From Pseudomonadota bacterium (lineage in GTDB: Bacteria; Pseudomonadota; Alphaproteobacteria; Sphingomonadales; Govanellaceae), in the NCBI GenBank assembly GCA_003577275.1, contig QEVO01000002.1, positions 558,001-622,000 of the forward strand: 64,000 nt of DNA, given 5' to 3'. Shown here piece by piece: positions 27,033 through 36,928 of this stretch; position 1 is the first letter of the stretch; every line of letters begins with the position of its first letter. The position numbers were made by a program, and so were the translations under genes. The notes under the pieces were generated by a model, which was not told where the DNA came from, did no database searches, and saw only the letters and a program-made list of their open reading frames with translations.

Positions 27033-27098
27033 CCGCCTCTCCCTTATTCAATGAATTTGACTTAGGGCGGTTGGCGGCTGGTTGTCAAACCCCATAAA

Positions 27099-28604
27099 TC
27101 AGGTGGGAAGCACCCGGTCGAGGACGCTGCGACCGGCAGGCTTTTGCGCCAGCGCGAAAAGCCCGTCCACATCAAGCGCCGATTCCAGGCCATCGGCCAA
27201 CTCCTCCAACGCCTGCTCCAAGCGGGCGTTGTAGGACAGAGTCTGCCGCGCCTGGTGGCCCAAGCCGGCAAGAAACCAGCGGCGCAAGCCATCCGCCGCG
27301 AACAGGCCATGGACATAGAGCCCCGCCACCAGGCCATCCGCCGACTGCGCGCCCGCCGGGCGGCCCGCCACCTGAGCGAAGGGTCGAGCGGTGGCCGGGC
27401 CCGTTGTTTCGCCGGCGTGAATTTCATAGCCGTTGAAGGGTACGTTGCCGTCGCCTATCACGCCGCGCACCGCGCGCACGGTTTTATCGGACCGCAGCAC
27501 GGTCGACACCTCGAGAAGCGCAAGCCCCTCGCTGGTCCCCGCCGCCCCTTCCACGCCATGCGGATCGGACACCGTGCGGCCCAGCATCTGATAGCCGCCG
27601 CACAGACCCAAGACCCGGCCGCCGTGGCGCACATGGGCCTTGATGTCGATGTCCCAGCCATAGGCGCGCAAGGCATCAAGATCGGCGCGCGTGGCCTTGC
27701 TGCCCGGCAGGATGATGAGATCGGCTTCCCGCGGCAAGGGCGCGCCCGGCGGCACGAACACCACCCGCACGCCCGGCTCCGCCCGCAGCGGATCTAGGTC
27801 ATCAAAGTTGGCAATGTGCGGCAACAGAGGGACGACAATCAATAGAGAGGTCGCGCGTTCAGCCAGGGGGTGATCCTCCAACACCACGGCGTCTTCCGCC
27901 GGCAAATGGCGCGCCGCTGCCAGCCAGGGAACCACGCCAAAGGATCGCCAGCCGGTGGCCGCCACGATGGCGTCCAGACCGTCGGTGAACAACGCCGGGT
28001 CACCGCGAAACTTGTTGATGATGAATCCGGCGACATGGGCGCGGTCTTCTGACGCTAATATCCGATGCGTTCCCACCAGCGACGCAATCACACCGCCGCG
28101 ATCAATGTCGCCCACCAGCACCACCGGCGCGCCCACCGCGCGGGCAAACCCCATGTTGGCGATGTCGCGCGGACGCAAGTTGATTTCCGCCGCGCTGCCC
28201 GCCCCTTCCACCATCACCAGATCGGCAAGCGCCGCGCCATGGCGGAAACTTTCCAGGACCGGCGGCAGCAAGGCATCCCGTCCGGCCATGAAATCCGCCG
28301 CGACGCGACGCCCGGCGACGCGGCCCTGCACAATGATCTGCGCCGCGCAGTCGCTTTCCGGCTTCAGCAGGACGGGATTCATGTGCACCGACGGCGCGAC
28401 GCCGGCGGCCACCGCTTGCAGCCACTGGGCGCGGCCGATCTCGCCGCCGTCCACGGCAACGGCGGCGTTATTGGACATGTTTTGCGGCTTGAACGGCCAC
28501 ACCTTCATGCCGCGCCGCCGCGCCAAGCGACACAACCCGGCCACCAGGGTGGATTTACCCACGTCGGAGCCGGTGCCCTGGATCATGAGAACGGCGGCGG
28601 TCAT
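27099..28604 (-). CDS. cobQ: Cobyric acid synthase (glutamine-hydrolysing)
   Basis: 501 residues. CobQ amidates four carboxylates of adenosylcobyrinate a,c-diamide. The N-terminal ATP-binding domain begins [21 protein letters not shown]; the class I amidotransferase-like domain has the nucleophile region [12 protein letters not shown] and a C-terminal YVHGLF with catalytic His. Its ATG overlaps the btuD stop (ATGA). It is expected to be part of the riboswitch-controlled operon. Confidence 0.96.
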   Translation of the reverse strand: MTAAVLMIQGTGSDVGKSTLVAGLCRLARRRGMKVWPFKPQNMSNNAAVAVDGGEIGRAQWLQAVAAGVAPSVHMNPVLLKPESDCAAQIIVQGRVAGRRVAADFMAGRDALLPPVLESFRHGAALADLVMVEGAGSAAEINLRPRDIANMGFARAVGAPVVLVGDIDRGGVIASLVGTHRILASEDRAHVAGFIINKFRGDPALFTDGLDAIVAATGWRSFGVVPWLAAARHLPAEDAVVLEDHPLAERATSLLIVVPLLPHIANFDDLDPLRAEPGVRVVFVPPGAPLPREADLIILPGSKATRADLDALRAYGWDIDIKAHVRHGGRVLGLCGGYQMLGRTVSDPHGVEGAAGTSEGLALLEVSTVLRSDKTVRAVRGVIGDGNVPFNGYEIHAGETTGPATARPFAQVAGRPAGAQSADGLVAGLYVHGLFAADGLRRWFLAGLGHQARQTLSYNARLEQALEELADGLESALDVDGLFALAQKPAGRSVLDRVLPT

Positions 28605-29374
28605 GCCCCGTCATCCGTGGTCAACACCAAGCCGCCGTGGCTTAAGGGCTGTGGCGAGCGCACCTTATAAACCCGCGCCAGGGTATCAGCATTCAAGACT
28701 GCATCCGGCGGACCGCTGGCCACCGTGCGGCCATCCATCATCAAGAATAGATCATCGCAGAAGCGCGCCGCCAGACTAAGGTCATGCAGCACCAGCACCA
28801 CCGCCCGCCCGGCATCGGCCAGACGACGGAACAACGCCATGATGGTCAACTGGTGATAGGGGTCGAGCGCCGCCGCCGGCTCGTCCGCCAACAGCACCGG
28901 CGCCTGACCGGCCAGCGCCCGTGCCAACAGCGCCCGGGTGCGCTCGCCCCCTGATAACGTGATCACCAAGCGATGGCGAAACGCTGTCATGTCCGTATCC
29001 TGCAACGCTTGCTCCACGGCGCGCCAGTCGGCGTCGCCCGGACGCCGCCAGGGGTGCAAGTGAGGCAAGCGCCCGAGCAGCGCCAGGTTTTCCACCGTCA
29101 ACGGCCAATGCACCGCGCCGCCTTGCGCCAGATAGGCCATGGCAACGGAACGCCGGTGCGCCGGCGTGGCGGTTACGTCGACGTCCCCCAACAGCACCTG
29201 CCCCGCTGTCACCGGCGTCAATCCCAGCACCGCCCGCAGCAGGGTGGTCTTGCCCGCGCCATTGGGGCCGATCAAGCCCACCACCCGACCGCTGCGCGCC
29301 GCCAGGCGGCCATCGGCGACAATATCCTTGCCGCCGAGACGCACCCGCACCTGTTCCGCCGCCAACAGCGTCAT
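28601..29374 (-). CDS. btuD: Vitamin B12 ABC transporter, ATP-binding protein
   Basis: 257 residues with Walker [12 protein letters not shown], signature [15 protein letters not shown], Walker [15 protein letters not shown] and the switch His in [13 protein letters not shown]. The FecCD-type family covers heme, siderophore and B12 importers; the riboswitch, btuB and cobQ around it point to B12. The ATG at 29374 overlaps the permease stop by 4 bases, which decides the start over an ATG 24 bases upstream. Confidence 0.9.
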   Translation of the reverse strand: MTLLAAEQVRVRLGGKDIVADGRLAARSGRVVGLIGPNGAGKTTLLRAVLGLTPVTAGQVLLGDVDVTATPAHRRSVAMAYLAQGGAVHWPLTVENLALLGRLPHLHPWRRPGDADWRAVEQALQDTDMTAFRHRLVITLSGGERTRALLARALAGQAPVLLADEPAAALDPYHQLTIMALFRRLADAGRAVVLVLHDLSLAARFCDDLFLMMDGRTVASGPPDAVLNADTLARVYKVRSPQPLSHGGLVLTTDDGA

Positions 29375-30360
29375 CGCATGGCCCGCCGCGTTGTCCATAG
29401 CAGATGCAGAAAAAACGGCGCGCCGATCAGCGCCGTCACCACGCCGAGTTTCAACTCCTGGGTGGTGGGCGCTAGTCGGATCGCTAAGTCCGCCGCCACC
29501 ACGAGAACCGCCCCGCCGATGGCGCTGGGCAGCAACAAGCGCGCGGGCGCATAGCCCACGAAGGGCCGCACAATATGCGGCACCACTAGCCCCACGAACC
29601 CCACTGCGCCGCTGATGGCGACGCTGGCTCCCACCGCCAGCGCCGCGCCGAACACCACCATCAGCCGCAGCCGCCGACCATCAACGCCCAGCGTGGCCGC
29701 CGTATCCTCGCCCAGCGTCAAGGCATCTAGACCGCGGCCGGCGGAAAGGAGCAAGGCCGCTCCCGCCGCCACGAATGGCGCCGCCAACAGCACGTCGGCG
29801 CCGCTCCTGTTGGCCAGCGAGCCTAAAAGCCACAGCACGATCTCGCCCAGAGTGAAGGGATTGGGCGACAGGTTGATGACCAGCGAGGTCAGCGCGCCGG
29901 CAAAACTGGATACCGCCACGCCGGCCAGAATCAGCGTCAGTACGGACGCTTCCCGCCCCGCCAGCGCCGTCAGCAACATTGTGGCGAGGAGGGCGGCGGT
30001 AATGGCGAATACCGGCAGCAACCAGGGCCAGACCGTCGCCAATCCCAGAAATAACGCCAGCACCGCCCCCAGCGCCGCGCTGGCCGTCACGCCGATCACC
30101 CCGGGATCAGCCAACGGATTGCGCAGCAAGCCTTGCAACGCCGCCCCCGACAGCGCCAGCGCCGCCCCCACCATCGCCCCAGCGACGATGCGCGGCAGCC
30201 TGATCTCCCACAACACCAGCGACAGCCGCTGGTCGCCGCCGCCCGTCATCAATCGCCACAAGTCCTGCACCGTGACCACAACAGGCCCCGTCATCAACGC
30301 CACCAGGCACAACACGCCCAGCAAGACCGCCAAGGCGAAGTGAAGCCGCGCCGGGATCAT
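29371..30360 (-). CDS. btuC: Vitamin B12 ABC transporter, permease (FecCD family)
   Basis: 329 residues and about ten membrane helices. The FecCD family marks are GAALALSGAALQGLLRNPLADP near residues 60-82 and FVGLVVPHIVRPFVGYAPARLLLPSA towards the end, which includes the coupling-helix region for BtuD. Start and stop both overlap neighbours by 4 bases, so the operon is tightly coupled. Confidence 0.93.
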   Translation of the reverse strand: MIPARLHFALAVLLGVLCLVALMTGPVVVTVQDLWRLMTGGGDQRLSLVLWEIRLPRIVAGAMVGAALALSGAALQGLLRNPLADPGVIGVTASAALGAVLALFLGLATVWPWLLPVFAITAALLATMLLTALAGREASVLTLILAGVAVSSFAGALTSLVINLSPNPFTLGEIVLWLLGSLANRSGADVLLAAPFVAAGAALLLSAGRGLDALTLGEDTAATLGVDGRRLRLMVVFGAALAVGASVAISGAVGFVGLVVPHIVRPFVGYAPARLLLPSAIGGAVLVVAADLAIRLAPTTQELKLGVVTALIGAPFFLHLLWTTRRAMR

Positions 30361-31238
30361 GGATGCCCTCCCTCTTGCGCGGTCATCAGGCGCGGCGCGA
30401 CGAATTGACGAAATATGTCCTCCACTGCATCGACGGCAAACCAGGTTGAACAGGCGAACTTGCGCGCCGGCACATAGGCCACCGGATGGGCGTCGAGAAA
30501 CGCCTGCAACGCTGAATGACGCCCCACCCGCCAGGGATCGGTATCGAGAAACCGCAGATCAAAAAAGCTCGCCACCACCACATCGGGAGGGAACATGACC
30601 AGCGTTTCCAAGTCCAGGCGCCGCCATCCCACGACGTCCCCCCGCGCCCCCTGGTTGCGCAGCCCCGCCGCCGTCATGACATCGTGCATCAAGGTTTGCG
30701 CGCCGCTGGTCGCCCCGTTGGGCGTAAGGTAGACCGCCCACGGCCGGCGCTCCGCCGGCAGCAGGTGCACGCGGGCGGCGATATTCGCCAAGCGTCGGTC
30801 CATCTGCGCGATTACCGCCTCCGCCCTGGCCGGATGGCCAACCGCCGCGCCCACCTGACGCAGACTGGCGCGCACCGCCGTAAAGCCATCCACAAACCCC
30901 AACGTCACCGTGGCGACGCCCAAACGAGCCAGGGAAGAGTCCAGGCCGTAGCCGCCGCCCCAGGCGCGCACCACCAAATCAGGGTGGCGGGCGAGCACAT
31001 TCTCCAACCCCTCCGGCGTCTGGGGCAACCCCGCCGCCGCCGCCGGCAGGTTCGAGCGCTCGCTCGCCGCATCGCGGCTGACCGCCGCAATCTGCTCCTT
31101 GTCGGCCAGCGCCAGCACATATTGATCGGCGCAGTAGTCGAGGGACACGATGCGCTGCGGCGCGGCAACCGCCGACGAGGATAGCAGCAGCGCAAGCAAA
31201 CACCCCCTCACCCAGCTCCGGCTAAGCTCAGTCTTCAA
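30357..31238 (-). CDS. btuF: Vitamin B12 periplasmic binding protein
   Basis: About 293 residues with a signal peptide (SWVRGCLLALLLSSSAVAA) followed by RIVSLDYCADQYVLALA, the start of the class III helical-backbone binding fold. Conserved later parts include WRRLDLETLVMFPPDVVV and a FACSTWFAV end. The start is ambiguous: TTG at 31238 gives a good charged N-region, GTG at 31211 is shorter. The codons for VRG lie inside a palindromic repeat (31203-31299), so the original translation start may have been displaced. The stop overlaps btuC. Confidence 0.85.
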   Translation of the reverse strand: MKTELSRSWVRGCLLALLLSSSAVAAPQRIVSLDYCADQYVLALADKEQIAAVSRDAASERSNLPAAAAGLPQTPEGLENVLARHPDLVVRAWGGGYGLDSSLARLGVATVTLGFVDGFTAVRASLRQVGAAVGHPARAEAVIAQMDRRLANIAARVHLLPAERRPWAVYLTPNGATSGAQTLMHDVMTAAGLRNQGARGDVVGWRRLDLETLVMFPPDVVVASFFDLRFLDTDPWRVGRHSALQAFLDAHPVAYVPARKFACSTWFAVDAVEDIFRQFVAPRLMTAQEGGHP

Positions 31239-31299
31239 CTTCGCCAAGCCTTCGCATCCCTCTCCCCCTTGCAGGGGGAAAGGGCCAGGGTGAGGGGGT
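31203..31299. repeat. Family A repeat between btuB and btuF
   Basis: Inverted ends ccccctcaccc (31203-31213) and gggtgaggggg (31289-31299), with an internal hairpin ctcccccttgcaggggga. The left end forms the first codons or signal-peptide start of btuF and the right end nearly touches the btuB stop at 31309. Confidence 0.7.
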
Positions 31300-31308
31300 A
31301 GCGATGAT

Positions 31309-33144
31309 CTAGTACGTCGCACGCACGCCCCCGTAGGCGGAAATCCCCGGCGTGCCAAAGCCGAAGACTTCCTGGTAATGAACATCGAACAGGTTTTCGA
31401 TGCGGCCATAGACTTCGATCTTGTCCGTGACCTTGTAGCCGGCGCGCAGATCGATACGCAGCCAATGATCAACCACGCCCCAGCTGCCAGTTTTGTTGCC
31501 GACATAGCGGCCATCGACGGCAACGCTCAACGGCTCGATGGGCCGCACCGTGACGCTGACGCTGGCGGCATTTTTGGGAATGCCCACCAGACGCATATCG
31601 CTGGCGCGGTCGATCGCCAAGGTATGGGTGAAGCTGCCGTCCACCGTCACATGCCCGCCGAGCGCAGTCTTGAGCGTCGCCTCGACACCCTTGGAGCGGG
31701 TGCGGGCGATGTTGACGTAGCCGTCGGGAAAAACGAAATCGATGAGGTTATGCGTCTTCTGATAAAAATAGGTCACGCTGACGCTCGCCTTGTCGTTCAA
31801 AAACGACTGCTCGATCCCGGCATCCCAGCCGTTGGTTTCTTCCGGCTCCAGATCGGCATTGGGCCCCGGCGCGCCGCAGCAGAAGAAGGTCAACTGGAAT
31901 GGCGTCGGCGCCTTGAAGCCTTCGCCCCAGCTGGCGCGTAAAGTAGTACCGACTGCGGCAATGTTATAGGCCGCGGCAAAACGCGCCGTGGTGGTCGAGC
32001 CGAAGGTTTCATGGTCATCGACGCGCACGCCGCCGACCAAGTTCAGCGCGTCCATCGGTCTTACCTGAAGCTGCGCGTATACGCTGTTGGTGGTGATATC
32101 GGCGCGCTCGGTGTCGGTGCGCAGCCGCACCTCCTCGCTTTTGGCGCCAAGGGTGAGCAAGACCTCGTCAATGACATGCAGATTACCCTGGTACTCCAGC
32201 GCTTGACGCTTGCCCACCGCGCCGAAATTATGGATGCCGTCGGTGAAGTAATCGCGATCGATGTCGCTGTAGCCGACGCTGACGATGTTCTCCAAACGAT
32301 CATCGAACAGCTTCAAGATGGCCCGGCCTTGCGCCACCAATTCTTTTGCGGTGCTCTCCTCATCGCCGTCGGTCACCCCGGTGATGAAACCGAAGCTGTC
32401 GTACTCGGTGGCGCTGTCGGTATAGCGCAAAAGACCTTCCAGGCGCAGATTGTCGGCCAGCTCCACGCCGACATTGCCGGATACCGTCACATCATCATAG
32501 CCGTCTTTTTCGGTATTGCCGTCGTGAACGTCCGCCTTGGAATTGCCGTTCGAAGTGATGCCGCTGGCGGAGAAATGGTAATCGATGGCGTCAGCGCGGC
32601 CGCGAACGGTCAAGCCGCCGCGCAAGGTTTCATAAGCCCCTCCCTCGGCAAAGCCGCGCAGGCCGAACTTGTCCTGGCCGCGCTTGGTGATGATGTTGAC
32701 CACCCCGCCAATGGCGTCCGAGCCGTAAAGCGTGCTTTGCGCGCCGCGCAAGACCTCGATGCGCTCGACATCGTTGGGATCAAGGGTGGCGAAGTTGAAG
32801 CCCGCCGACGGCGAGGACGGATCATTGACCACGATGCCGTCGATCAGCACCAGCGTCTGCTCGCTGCGCATGCCGCGCAGGCGCACCGAGGCGACGCCGC
32901 CGAACGGCCCGTTGCGGTTGACGGTAACGCCGGGCAGCGTCGCCAAGGCATCGGCGACAAAGGCGATCTGCCGGCGTTCGATCTCCGCGGCATCGATCAG
33001 CGATATGCTGCTGCCGACTTGGGTTATGGGCTGCGGCGTGCGAGTGGCGGTGACCACCACTTCCTCCGCTGCGTCGGCAAGGGCGGCGCTGGAGGCCATG
33101 GACAAGGCGGTGCTGGAAAGCAGAAAAAGTGCGAATGGGCGCAT
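31309..33144 (-). CDS. btuB: TonB-dependent vitamin B12 receptor
   Basis: 611-residue outer-membrane beta-barrel. A signal peptide (to about ADA, residue 24) is followed by the TonB box EEVVVTATRTP, the plug domain with RLRGMRSEQTLVLIDGI and VERIEVLRGAQSTLYGSDA, and a C-terminal barrel ending in aromatic YGGVRATY. The ATG at 33144 has GGGGGAAC upstream. The cobalamin riboswitch upstream and the btuFCD genes downstream identify the ligand as a cobamide. Confidence 0.94.
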   Translation of the reverse strand: MRPFALFLLSSTALSMASSAALADAAEEVVVTATRTPQPITQVGSSISLIDAAEIERRQIAFVADALATLPGVTVNRNGPFGGVASVRLRGMRSEQTLVLIDGIVVNDPSSPSAGFNFATLDPNDVERIEVLRGAQSTLYGSDAIGGVVNIITKRGQDKFGLRGFAEGGAYETLRGGLTVRGRADAIDYHFSASGITSNGNSKADVHDGNTEKDGYDDVTVSGNVGVELADNLRLEGLLRYTDSATEYDSFGFITGVTDGDEESTAKELVAQGRAILKLFDDRLENIVSVGYSDIDRDYFTDGIHNFGAVGKRQALEYQGNLHVIDEVLLTLGAKSEEVRLRTDTERADITTNSVYAQLQVRPMDALNLVGGVRVDDHETFGSTTTARFAAAYNIAAVGTTLRASWGEGFKAPTPFQLTFFCCGAPGPNADLEPEETNGWDAGIEQSFLNDKASVSVTYFYQKTHNLIDFVFPDGYVNIARTRSKGVEATLKTALGGHVTVDGSFTHTLAIDRASDMRLVGIPKNAASVSVTVRPIEPLSVAVDGRYVGNKTGSWGVVDHWLRIDLRAGYKVTDKIEVYGRIENLFDVHYQEVFGFGTPGISAYGGVRATY

Positions 33145-33307
33145 GAAAGTTCCCCCGTTGAGCATGTTGACAAAGGGGATCGGCAGTACGCCCGCCGAAT
33201 GCGCTATTGGTGCTATCTTAAAAGACGCCATGGCCCGACCCCCGGTTTGAGGTGTCGCCCATGACGGAAGGCCGCTCCCATGGACAAAGCCCGGTCCCGG
33301 GAAGGAC

Positions 33308-33500
33308 GACGCGATGGCAGGTTTCCTGGCTTGCGGGTCGCTGTTCTGCCGATCCGCCTTCCCGAGATGAAGAATCTCAGTGGCTATTTAGATCGAGAAC
33401 TCACCGCTGACAGTTGCGGGTACAGCTGCGGCATTGGGGTCGCCCCCGCACCGCATTCCCTTTTACCCCCCGTAACGGGGGCACCATCTGGAGCGGGTTA
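33308..33500 (-). ncRNA. Cobalamin (AdoCbl) riboswitch upstream of btuB
   Basis: Read on the minus strand the order is GGTGCCCCCGTTACGGGGG, GGGAATGCGGTGC, the core CCCGCAACTGTCAGCGG, GCCACTG, and the closing AGCCAGGAAACCTGCCATCG. These are the conserved blocks of the cobalamin riboswitch, including the B12 box at the 3' side. It lies ~165 bases before the btuB ATG and should shut btuB and the genes behind it off when B12 is plentiful. The rest of the 522-base gap 33145-33666 holds a repeat and no gene. Confidence 0.92.
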
Positions 33501-33544
33501 TAGCGCGGGTTAGGAGGAAGGGCAAGGAGGACGTGAAAGGGGAC

Positions 33545-33649
33545 GTGTCTCAGCTTGAGCCGCCCATGGTTCGACTAAGCTCACCGCGAACGGCTTGAAG
33601 CCCCGCTCATCCTGAGCTTGTCGAAGGGCGAATGGGTAAAGTGAGACAC
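33545..33649. repeat. MITE-like palindromic element, family D
   Basis: Ends gtgtctca and tgagacac are perfect inverted repeats; inside, ttcgactaagctca pairs with tgagcttgtcgaa. It lies between the riboswitch region and the Crp/Fnr gene. This is the only copy seen in the window. The ttcgac...gtcgaa core is a widespread intergenic repeat type. Confidence 0.65.
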
Positions 33650-33666
33650 TACCGTGAAAGAGGGCG

Positions 33667-34386
33667 TCAAATCAGCGCTGTCGGCTGCTCGCCGCCGTGA
33701 ACGGCGAAATTTCGCGGCACGTTAGCGTAGATTTTTTGCAAATCGACGATTTCAAGAACCGTCCGCCGCCAGCGCACCGCGCCATCCTGCTCCAGCACCT
33801 TCAGCGTCCGCGACACATGCACCGGCGTCAATCCCAAAGCATCGGACACCAGCTCGCGCGTGAGCGGCACCTCGAAGCGGTCATCGCTCGGCGCCATGAC
33901 CTTGGCCGCAAGCCGCGCGATGAGGACGCACATGCGCTCCAAGGCGGTCAGGCGGCCAAGCTCAATCATCCGCTCGTCCATGAACCGAGTACGCACCGCC
34001 AGCAGGGAAAACAGCATGTCCCTGAACGACGCATCGCGCTCCATGGCGTCAAAAAGCAACGCGCGATCGATGGGCAGCACTTCAGCCGTGGTCAGCGCGC
34101 CGATGGAGAAATGACAGACTGGCGAAAAGATCAAATTGGGCGCCACCAACTCGCCGGGCGTGAAAAAGCAAAAGATCTGGCGGCGGCCATCGGCCAGAAG
34201 CTGATAGCGAAACAGCCAGCCCGATTTCAAAAGATAAAGATCAGAGGGACGATCGCCGGCGTGCACCAAGGTAGCGCGTGTCCGCAATTTGATGCCGGGG
34301 CGCGCCATAGATGCCAATTTGCCGGTAATGTCGTTGGTTACCGTTCGGTTCGCGTGCAAAGTGTCAGCCTTGTTTTTGAGTTTCAT
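33667..34386 (-). CDS. Crp/Fnr-family transcriptional regulator
   Basis: 239 residues. The N-terminal cyclic-nucleotide-binding-type barrel has LYLLKSGWLFRYQLLADGRRQI and FFTPGELV; the long dimer helix carries DERMIELGRL; the C-terminal winged HTH reads LTRELVSDALGLTPVHVSRTLKVLEQDG. It lacks the cysteine cluster of Fnr and the Arg/Ser cAMP pocket is not obvious, so the effector is unknown. ATG at 34386 is chosen over a GTG at 34401. It is followed by AT-rich DNA and not clearly linked to neighbours. Confidence 0.88.
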   Translation of the reverse strand: MKLKNKADTLHANRTVTNDITGKLASMARPGIKLRTRATLVHAGDRPSDLYLLKSGWLFRYQLLADGRRQIFCFFTPGELVAPNLIFSPVCHFSIGALTTAEVLPIDRALLFDAMERDASFRDMLFSLLAVRTRFMDERMIELGRLTALERMCVLIARLAAKVMAPSDDRFEVPLTRELVSDALGLTPVHVSRTLKVLEQDGAVRWRRTVLEIVDLQKIYANVPRNFAVHGGEQPTALI

Positions 34387-34401
34387 TACTCTATGTGACA
34401 C

Positions 34402-35158
34402 CGCAAGATTGATATAATTACACTAAAAATCAATTAAAGCGGTCAGGCAACCAAATAATCATGTAATTCTCGCACGACGATGTTTGACTATTATCATGTC
34501 CTATTCAATAAAAAACATAACATATGTTTCGTTCTTTTGTATCCAATATTTGTATATAAGAATAAAAAATGAATATTAACCATCTTTTTATTTAAATCCT
34601 CGCAATATTCCCGCCCAGGCAATGAGGCCTTTCATGGAGCCCGCTGTTGCAATCGCGAATTAACAACGTCAATGCCGACCATCTGGCCTGCGAAAAAGCA
34701 GGCGAGGAAAAGTTGCGCCCCGACCTGTTATCGCCGCTGAGCGTTAGCCCCTTGCCCCCCGCCCTCATTGACCAGGACCTCCGTATCTCACGGCTTAACA
34801 AAACCGCTCGACTTTATACGGACAATAAGCCGCCGGTGGATCCGCGCTCGCTGTTGATCCGCCGGATCGCAGCATTGCGTGATATATGCAGCAAACGGCA
34901 CTTCTCCCGCGAACTGTTCTGTGATGACAGAGCGTTCGCTGAAGTTCGGGTAGCCAAAACCGTCTCTCTGAGTTCGATGCCGCTATTCGGCAAGGCGCAT
35001 AACCTTGCGCTATCCATTAAAGGCGCCGACAACGGCCCAGCGGCAGCCAAGTCGGACGTGATATATACGTATAACATAACACAAAAAACCAACTCTACAA
35101 TAAAGATGGCTGAGTGCGTCCCAATTCACGAACTATCCCGTAGTCGAGGAGAAGGACG
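34402..35158. other. AT-rich intergenic region before the chemoreceptor
   Basis: 34402-34620 is markedly AT-rich and looks like promoter DNA. A plus-strand frame from a TTG at 34647 stays open for 172 codons to 35165, overlapping the next gene by 7 bases. Its middle, ALIDQDLRISRLNKTA, faintly resembles the start of a PAS domain, but the rest has no recognisable family and the start has no ribosome site. It may be a decayed sensor gene or chance. 35040-35110 is again AT-rich and is the likeliest promoter for the chemoreceptor. Confidence 0.35.
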
Positions 35159-36757
35159 ATGCTGAAATTGGCGCGCTCGGAGCGCAGCAACAATATACAT
35201 TCCCTAGAACAGGAACTGGCGAAAATTACCGCGGAGCGGGATCGCTATCGTCAGATGGTCGAACAGATGCCGGTCAACGTCATGGCCTGCGAGCTGACGG
35301 ATTTTCGGATTACCTACGCCAACCAGGCGACGAGCACGACGCTAAAAAAGATCGAGCACCTGCTGCCGATCAAGGCGGAAGCGCTGTTGGGCAGTTGCAT
35401 CGACGTCTTCCACAAGATGCCGGAGCGGCAGCGCTCGCTGTTGAAAAACCCGGCCAACCTGCCGCATCGCGCCCGTATCCGTTTGGGTGAAGAAACCCTC
35501 GATCTTCTGGTCAGCGCGCTGCGCGATGCCAACGGTCAATACACCGCCCCCATGGTGACTTGGAGCCTGATCACCGAGCAGGTGAAGAAGGAGCTCGATA
35601 TCGAGCGCCTGATGCAGATGCTCGACAGCATGCCGATCAACGTCATGATGTGCGATCCCAAGGAATTTCGCATCATCTACATGAACGAGACCAGCAAAAC
35701 CACCTTGCGGAAAATCGAGCATCTCTTACCGGTCAAAGTTGACAACATCCTTGGCCAGTGCATCGATATTTTCCATAAGAATCCGGGGCATCCCCGCCGC
35801 GTGCTGGCCGATCCGAAAAACCTGCCGCACCGGGCGGTGATCACGCTGGGCGACCAGTTTCTGGAGCTGTCGGTGGCGGCGGTCTATGACAAAGCGGGCG
35901 CCTACATCGCCCCGATGGTGACCTGGCGACTGGCCACCGACGAGATCAAGCTTGCCAACAGCGTGTCGGAAGTGGTCGGCGCGGTCGCCTCGACGACCCA
36001 GCAGTTGGAAGCCACCGCCGGCTCGCTGCGCACCATGGCCGATAAGACCTCCGCCCAGTCCGCTAACGTCGCGGCGGCCGCCGAGCAAGCCTCGACCAAT
36101 GTGCAAGCGGTGGCCTCGGCGACCGAGGAACTGAGCGCCTCGGTCAGCGAGATCGCCCAACAGGTGGCCACCGCCGCGAAGATGTCCAAGGACGCCACCG
36201 AACAGTCGGAAGTGACCAACCAGACGGTGCAGACCCTGGCCCACGCCGCCGAGCGCATCGGCGAGATCGTAAAAATCATCGATGACATCGCAGCGCAAAC
36301 CAAGCTTTTGGCGCTCAACGCCACCATTGAGGCCGCCCGCGCCGGCGAGGCCGGCAAGGGTTTCTCGGTGGTCGCCTCGGAAGTCAAGAGCCTGGCCGAA
36401 CAAACCTCCAAGGCCACCGAGGAAATTGGCAGCCAAGTCGGTGAAATTCAAAGCGTCACCGCCCAGGCGGTGTCGGCGATCCAGGACATCACCAAGGCCA
36501 TCGCCCGGATCAGCGAATCTTCAATCAGTGTTCAGGCGTCAGTGGAGCAACAGGATGCGGCGACCCGAGAGATCGCCCAAAGCGTGGCGCAGACCTCGGA
36601 AGGCACCTCGGAGGTTGGCCGCATCATTGTTGACGTCAACCAGGCCGCCGCGGAAACCGGCACAGCCGCCAATGAGGTCAACCAAGCCTCCATTGATCTG
36701 GCCAAGAAAGCAGGAGAATTGAAAACACTGGTCGACACGTTCCTCGCCAAAAAATAA
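35159..36757 (+). CDS. Soluble methyl-accepting chemotaxis protein with two tandem PAS domains
   Basis: 532 residues without membrane segments. After a short coiled coil come two related PAS units (about residues 37-140 and 157-260), both with MPxNVM, KIEHLLP, a CID(V/I)FHK motif, NLPHRA and APMVTW, so an internal duplication. The signalling domain follows, with the hairpin tip [20 protein letters not shown]. The C-terminus ends LVDTFLAKK with no CheR-docking pentapeptide. It probably senses an internal signal such as redox or a metabolite. GAGGAG lies upstream. Clusters with no other chemotaxis gene; cheY-cheZ are ~18 kb away. Confidence 0.93.
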   Translation: MLKLARSERSNNIHSLEQELAKITAERDRYRQMVEQMPVNVMACELTDFRITYANQATSTTLKKIEHLLPIKAEALLGSCIDVFHKMPERQRSLLKNPANLPHRARIRLGEETLDLLVSALRDANGQYTAPMVTWSLITEQVKKELDIERLMQMLDSMPINVMMCDPKEFRIIYMNETSKTTLRKIEHLLPVKVDNILGQCIDIFHKNPGHPRRVLADPKNLPHRAVITLGDQFLELSVAAVYDKAGAYIAPMVTWRLATDEIKLANSVSEVVGAVASTTQQLEATAGSLRTMADKTSAQSANVAAAAEQASTNVQAVASATEELSASVSEIAQQVATAAKMSKDATEQSEVTNQTVQTLAHAAERIGEIVKIIDDIAAQTKLLALNATIEAARAGEAGKGFSVVASEVKSLAEQTSKATEEIGSQVGEIQSVTAQAVSAIQDITKAIARISESSISVQASVEQQDAATREIAQSVAQTSEGTSEVGRIIVDVNQAAAETGTAANEVNQASIDLAKKAGELKTLVDTFLAKK

Positions 36758-36818
36758 CAACAATAAGGCACCGCGGGTTGGTTGCCCCCCGGCCCGCGAC
36801 CCCCAAGCCACCACCTCA

Positions 36819-36853
36819 CGAGCAAGGATGCCCCTCCTTGCTCGTATTATTTT
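36819..36853 (+). terminator. Rho-independent terminator after the chemoreceptor gene
   Basis: Perfect stem cgagcaagga / tccttgctcg with a 6-base loop, followed by tattatttt. It ends ~60 bases after the stop codon at 36757. Confidence 0.85.
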
Positions 36854-36928
36854 GGGGCCAGCGCCTGCGCCTTTACCTCCCCGGCGATCCCTGATACATC
36901 AAGCCCCATTCAATCGTCGGGAGTCGCC

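Noticed and set aside
32011..33264. Plus-strand frame of 417 codons opposite btuB
   Set aside because: It is the mirror of the receptor gene, with biased composition and no motif.
33280..33513. Plus-strand frame inside the B12 riboswitch
   Set aside because: The DNA matches a cobalamin riboswitch on the other strand, and the frame has no ribosome site.
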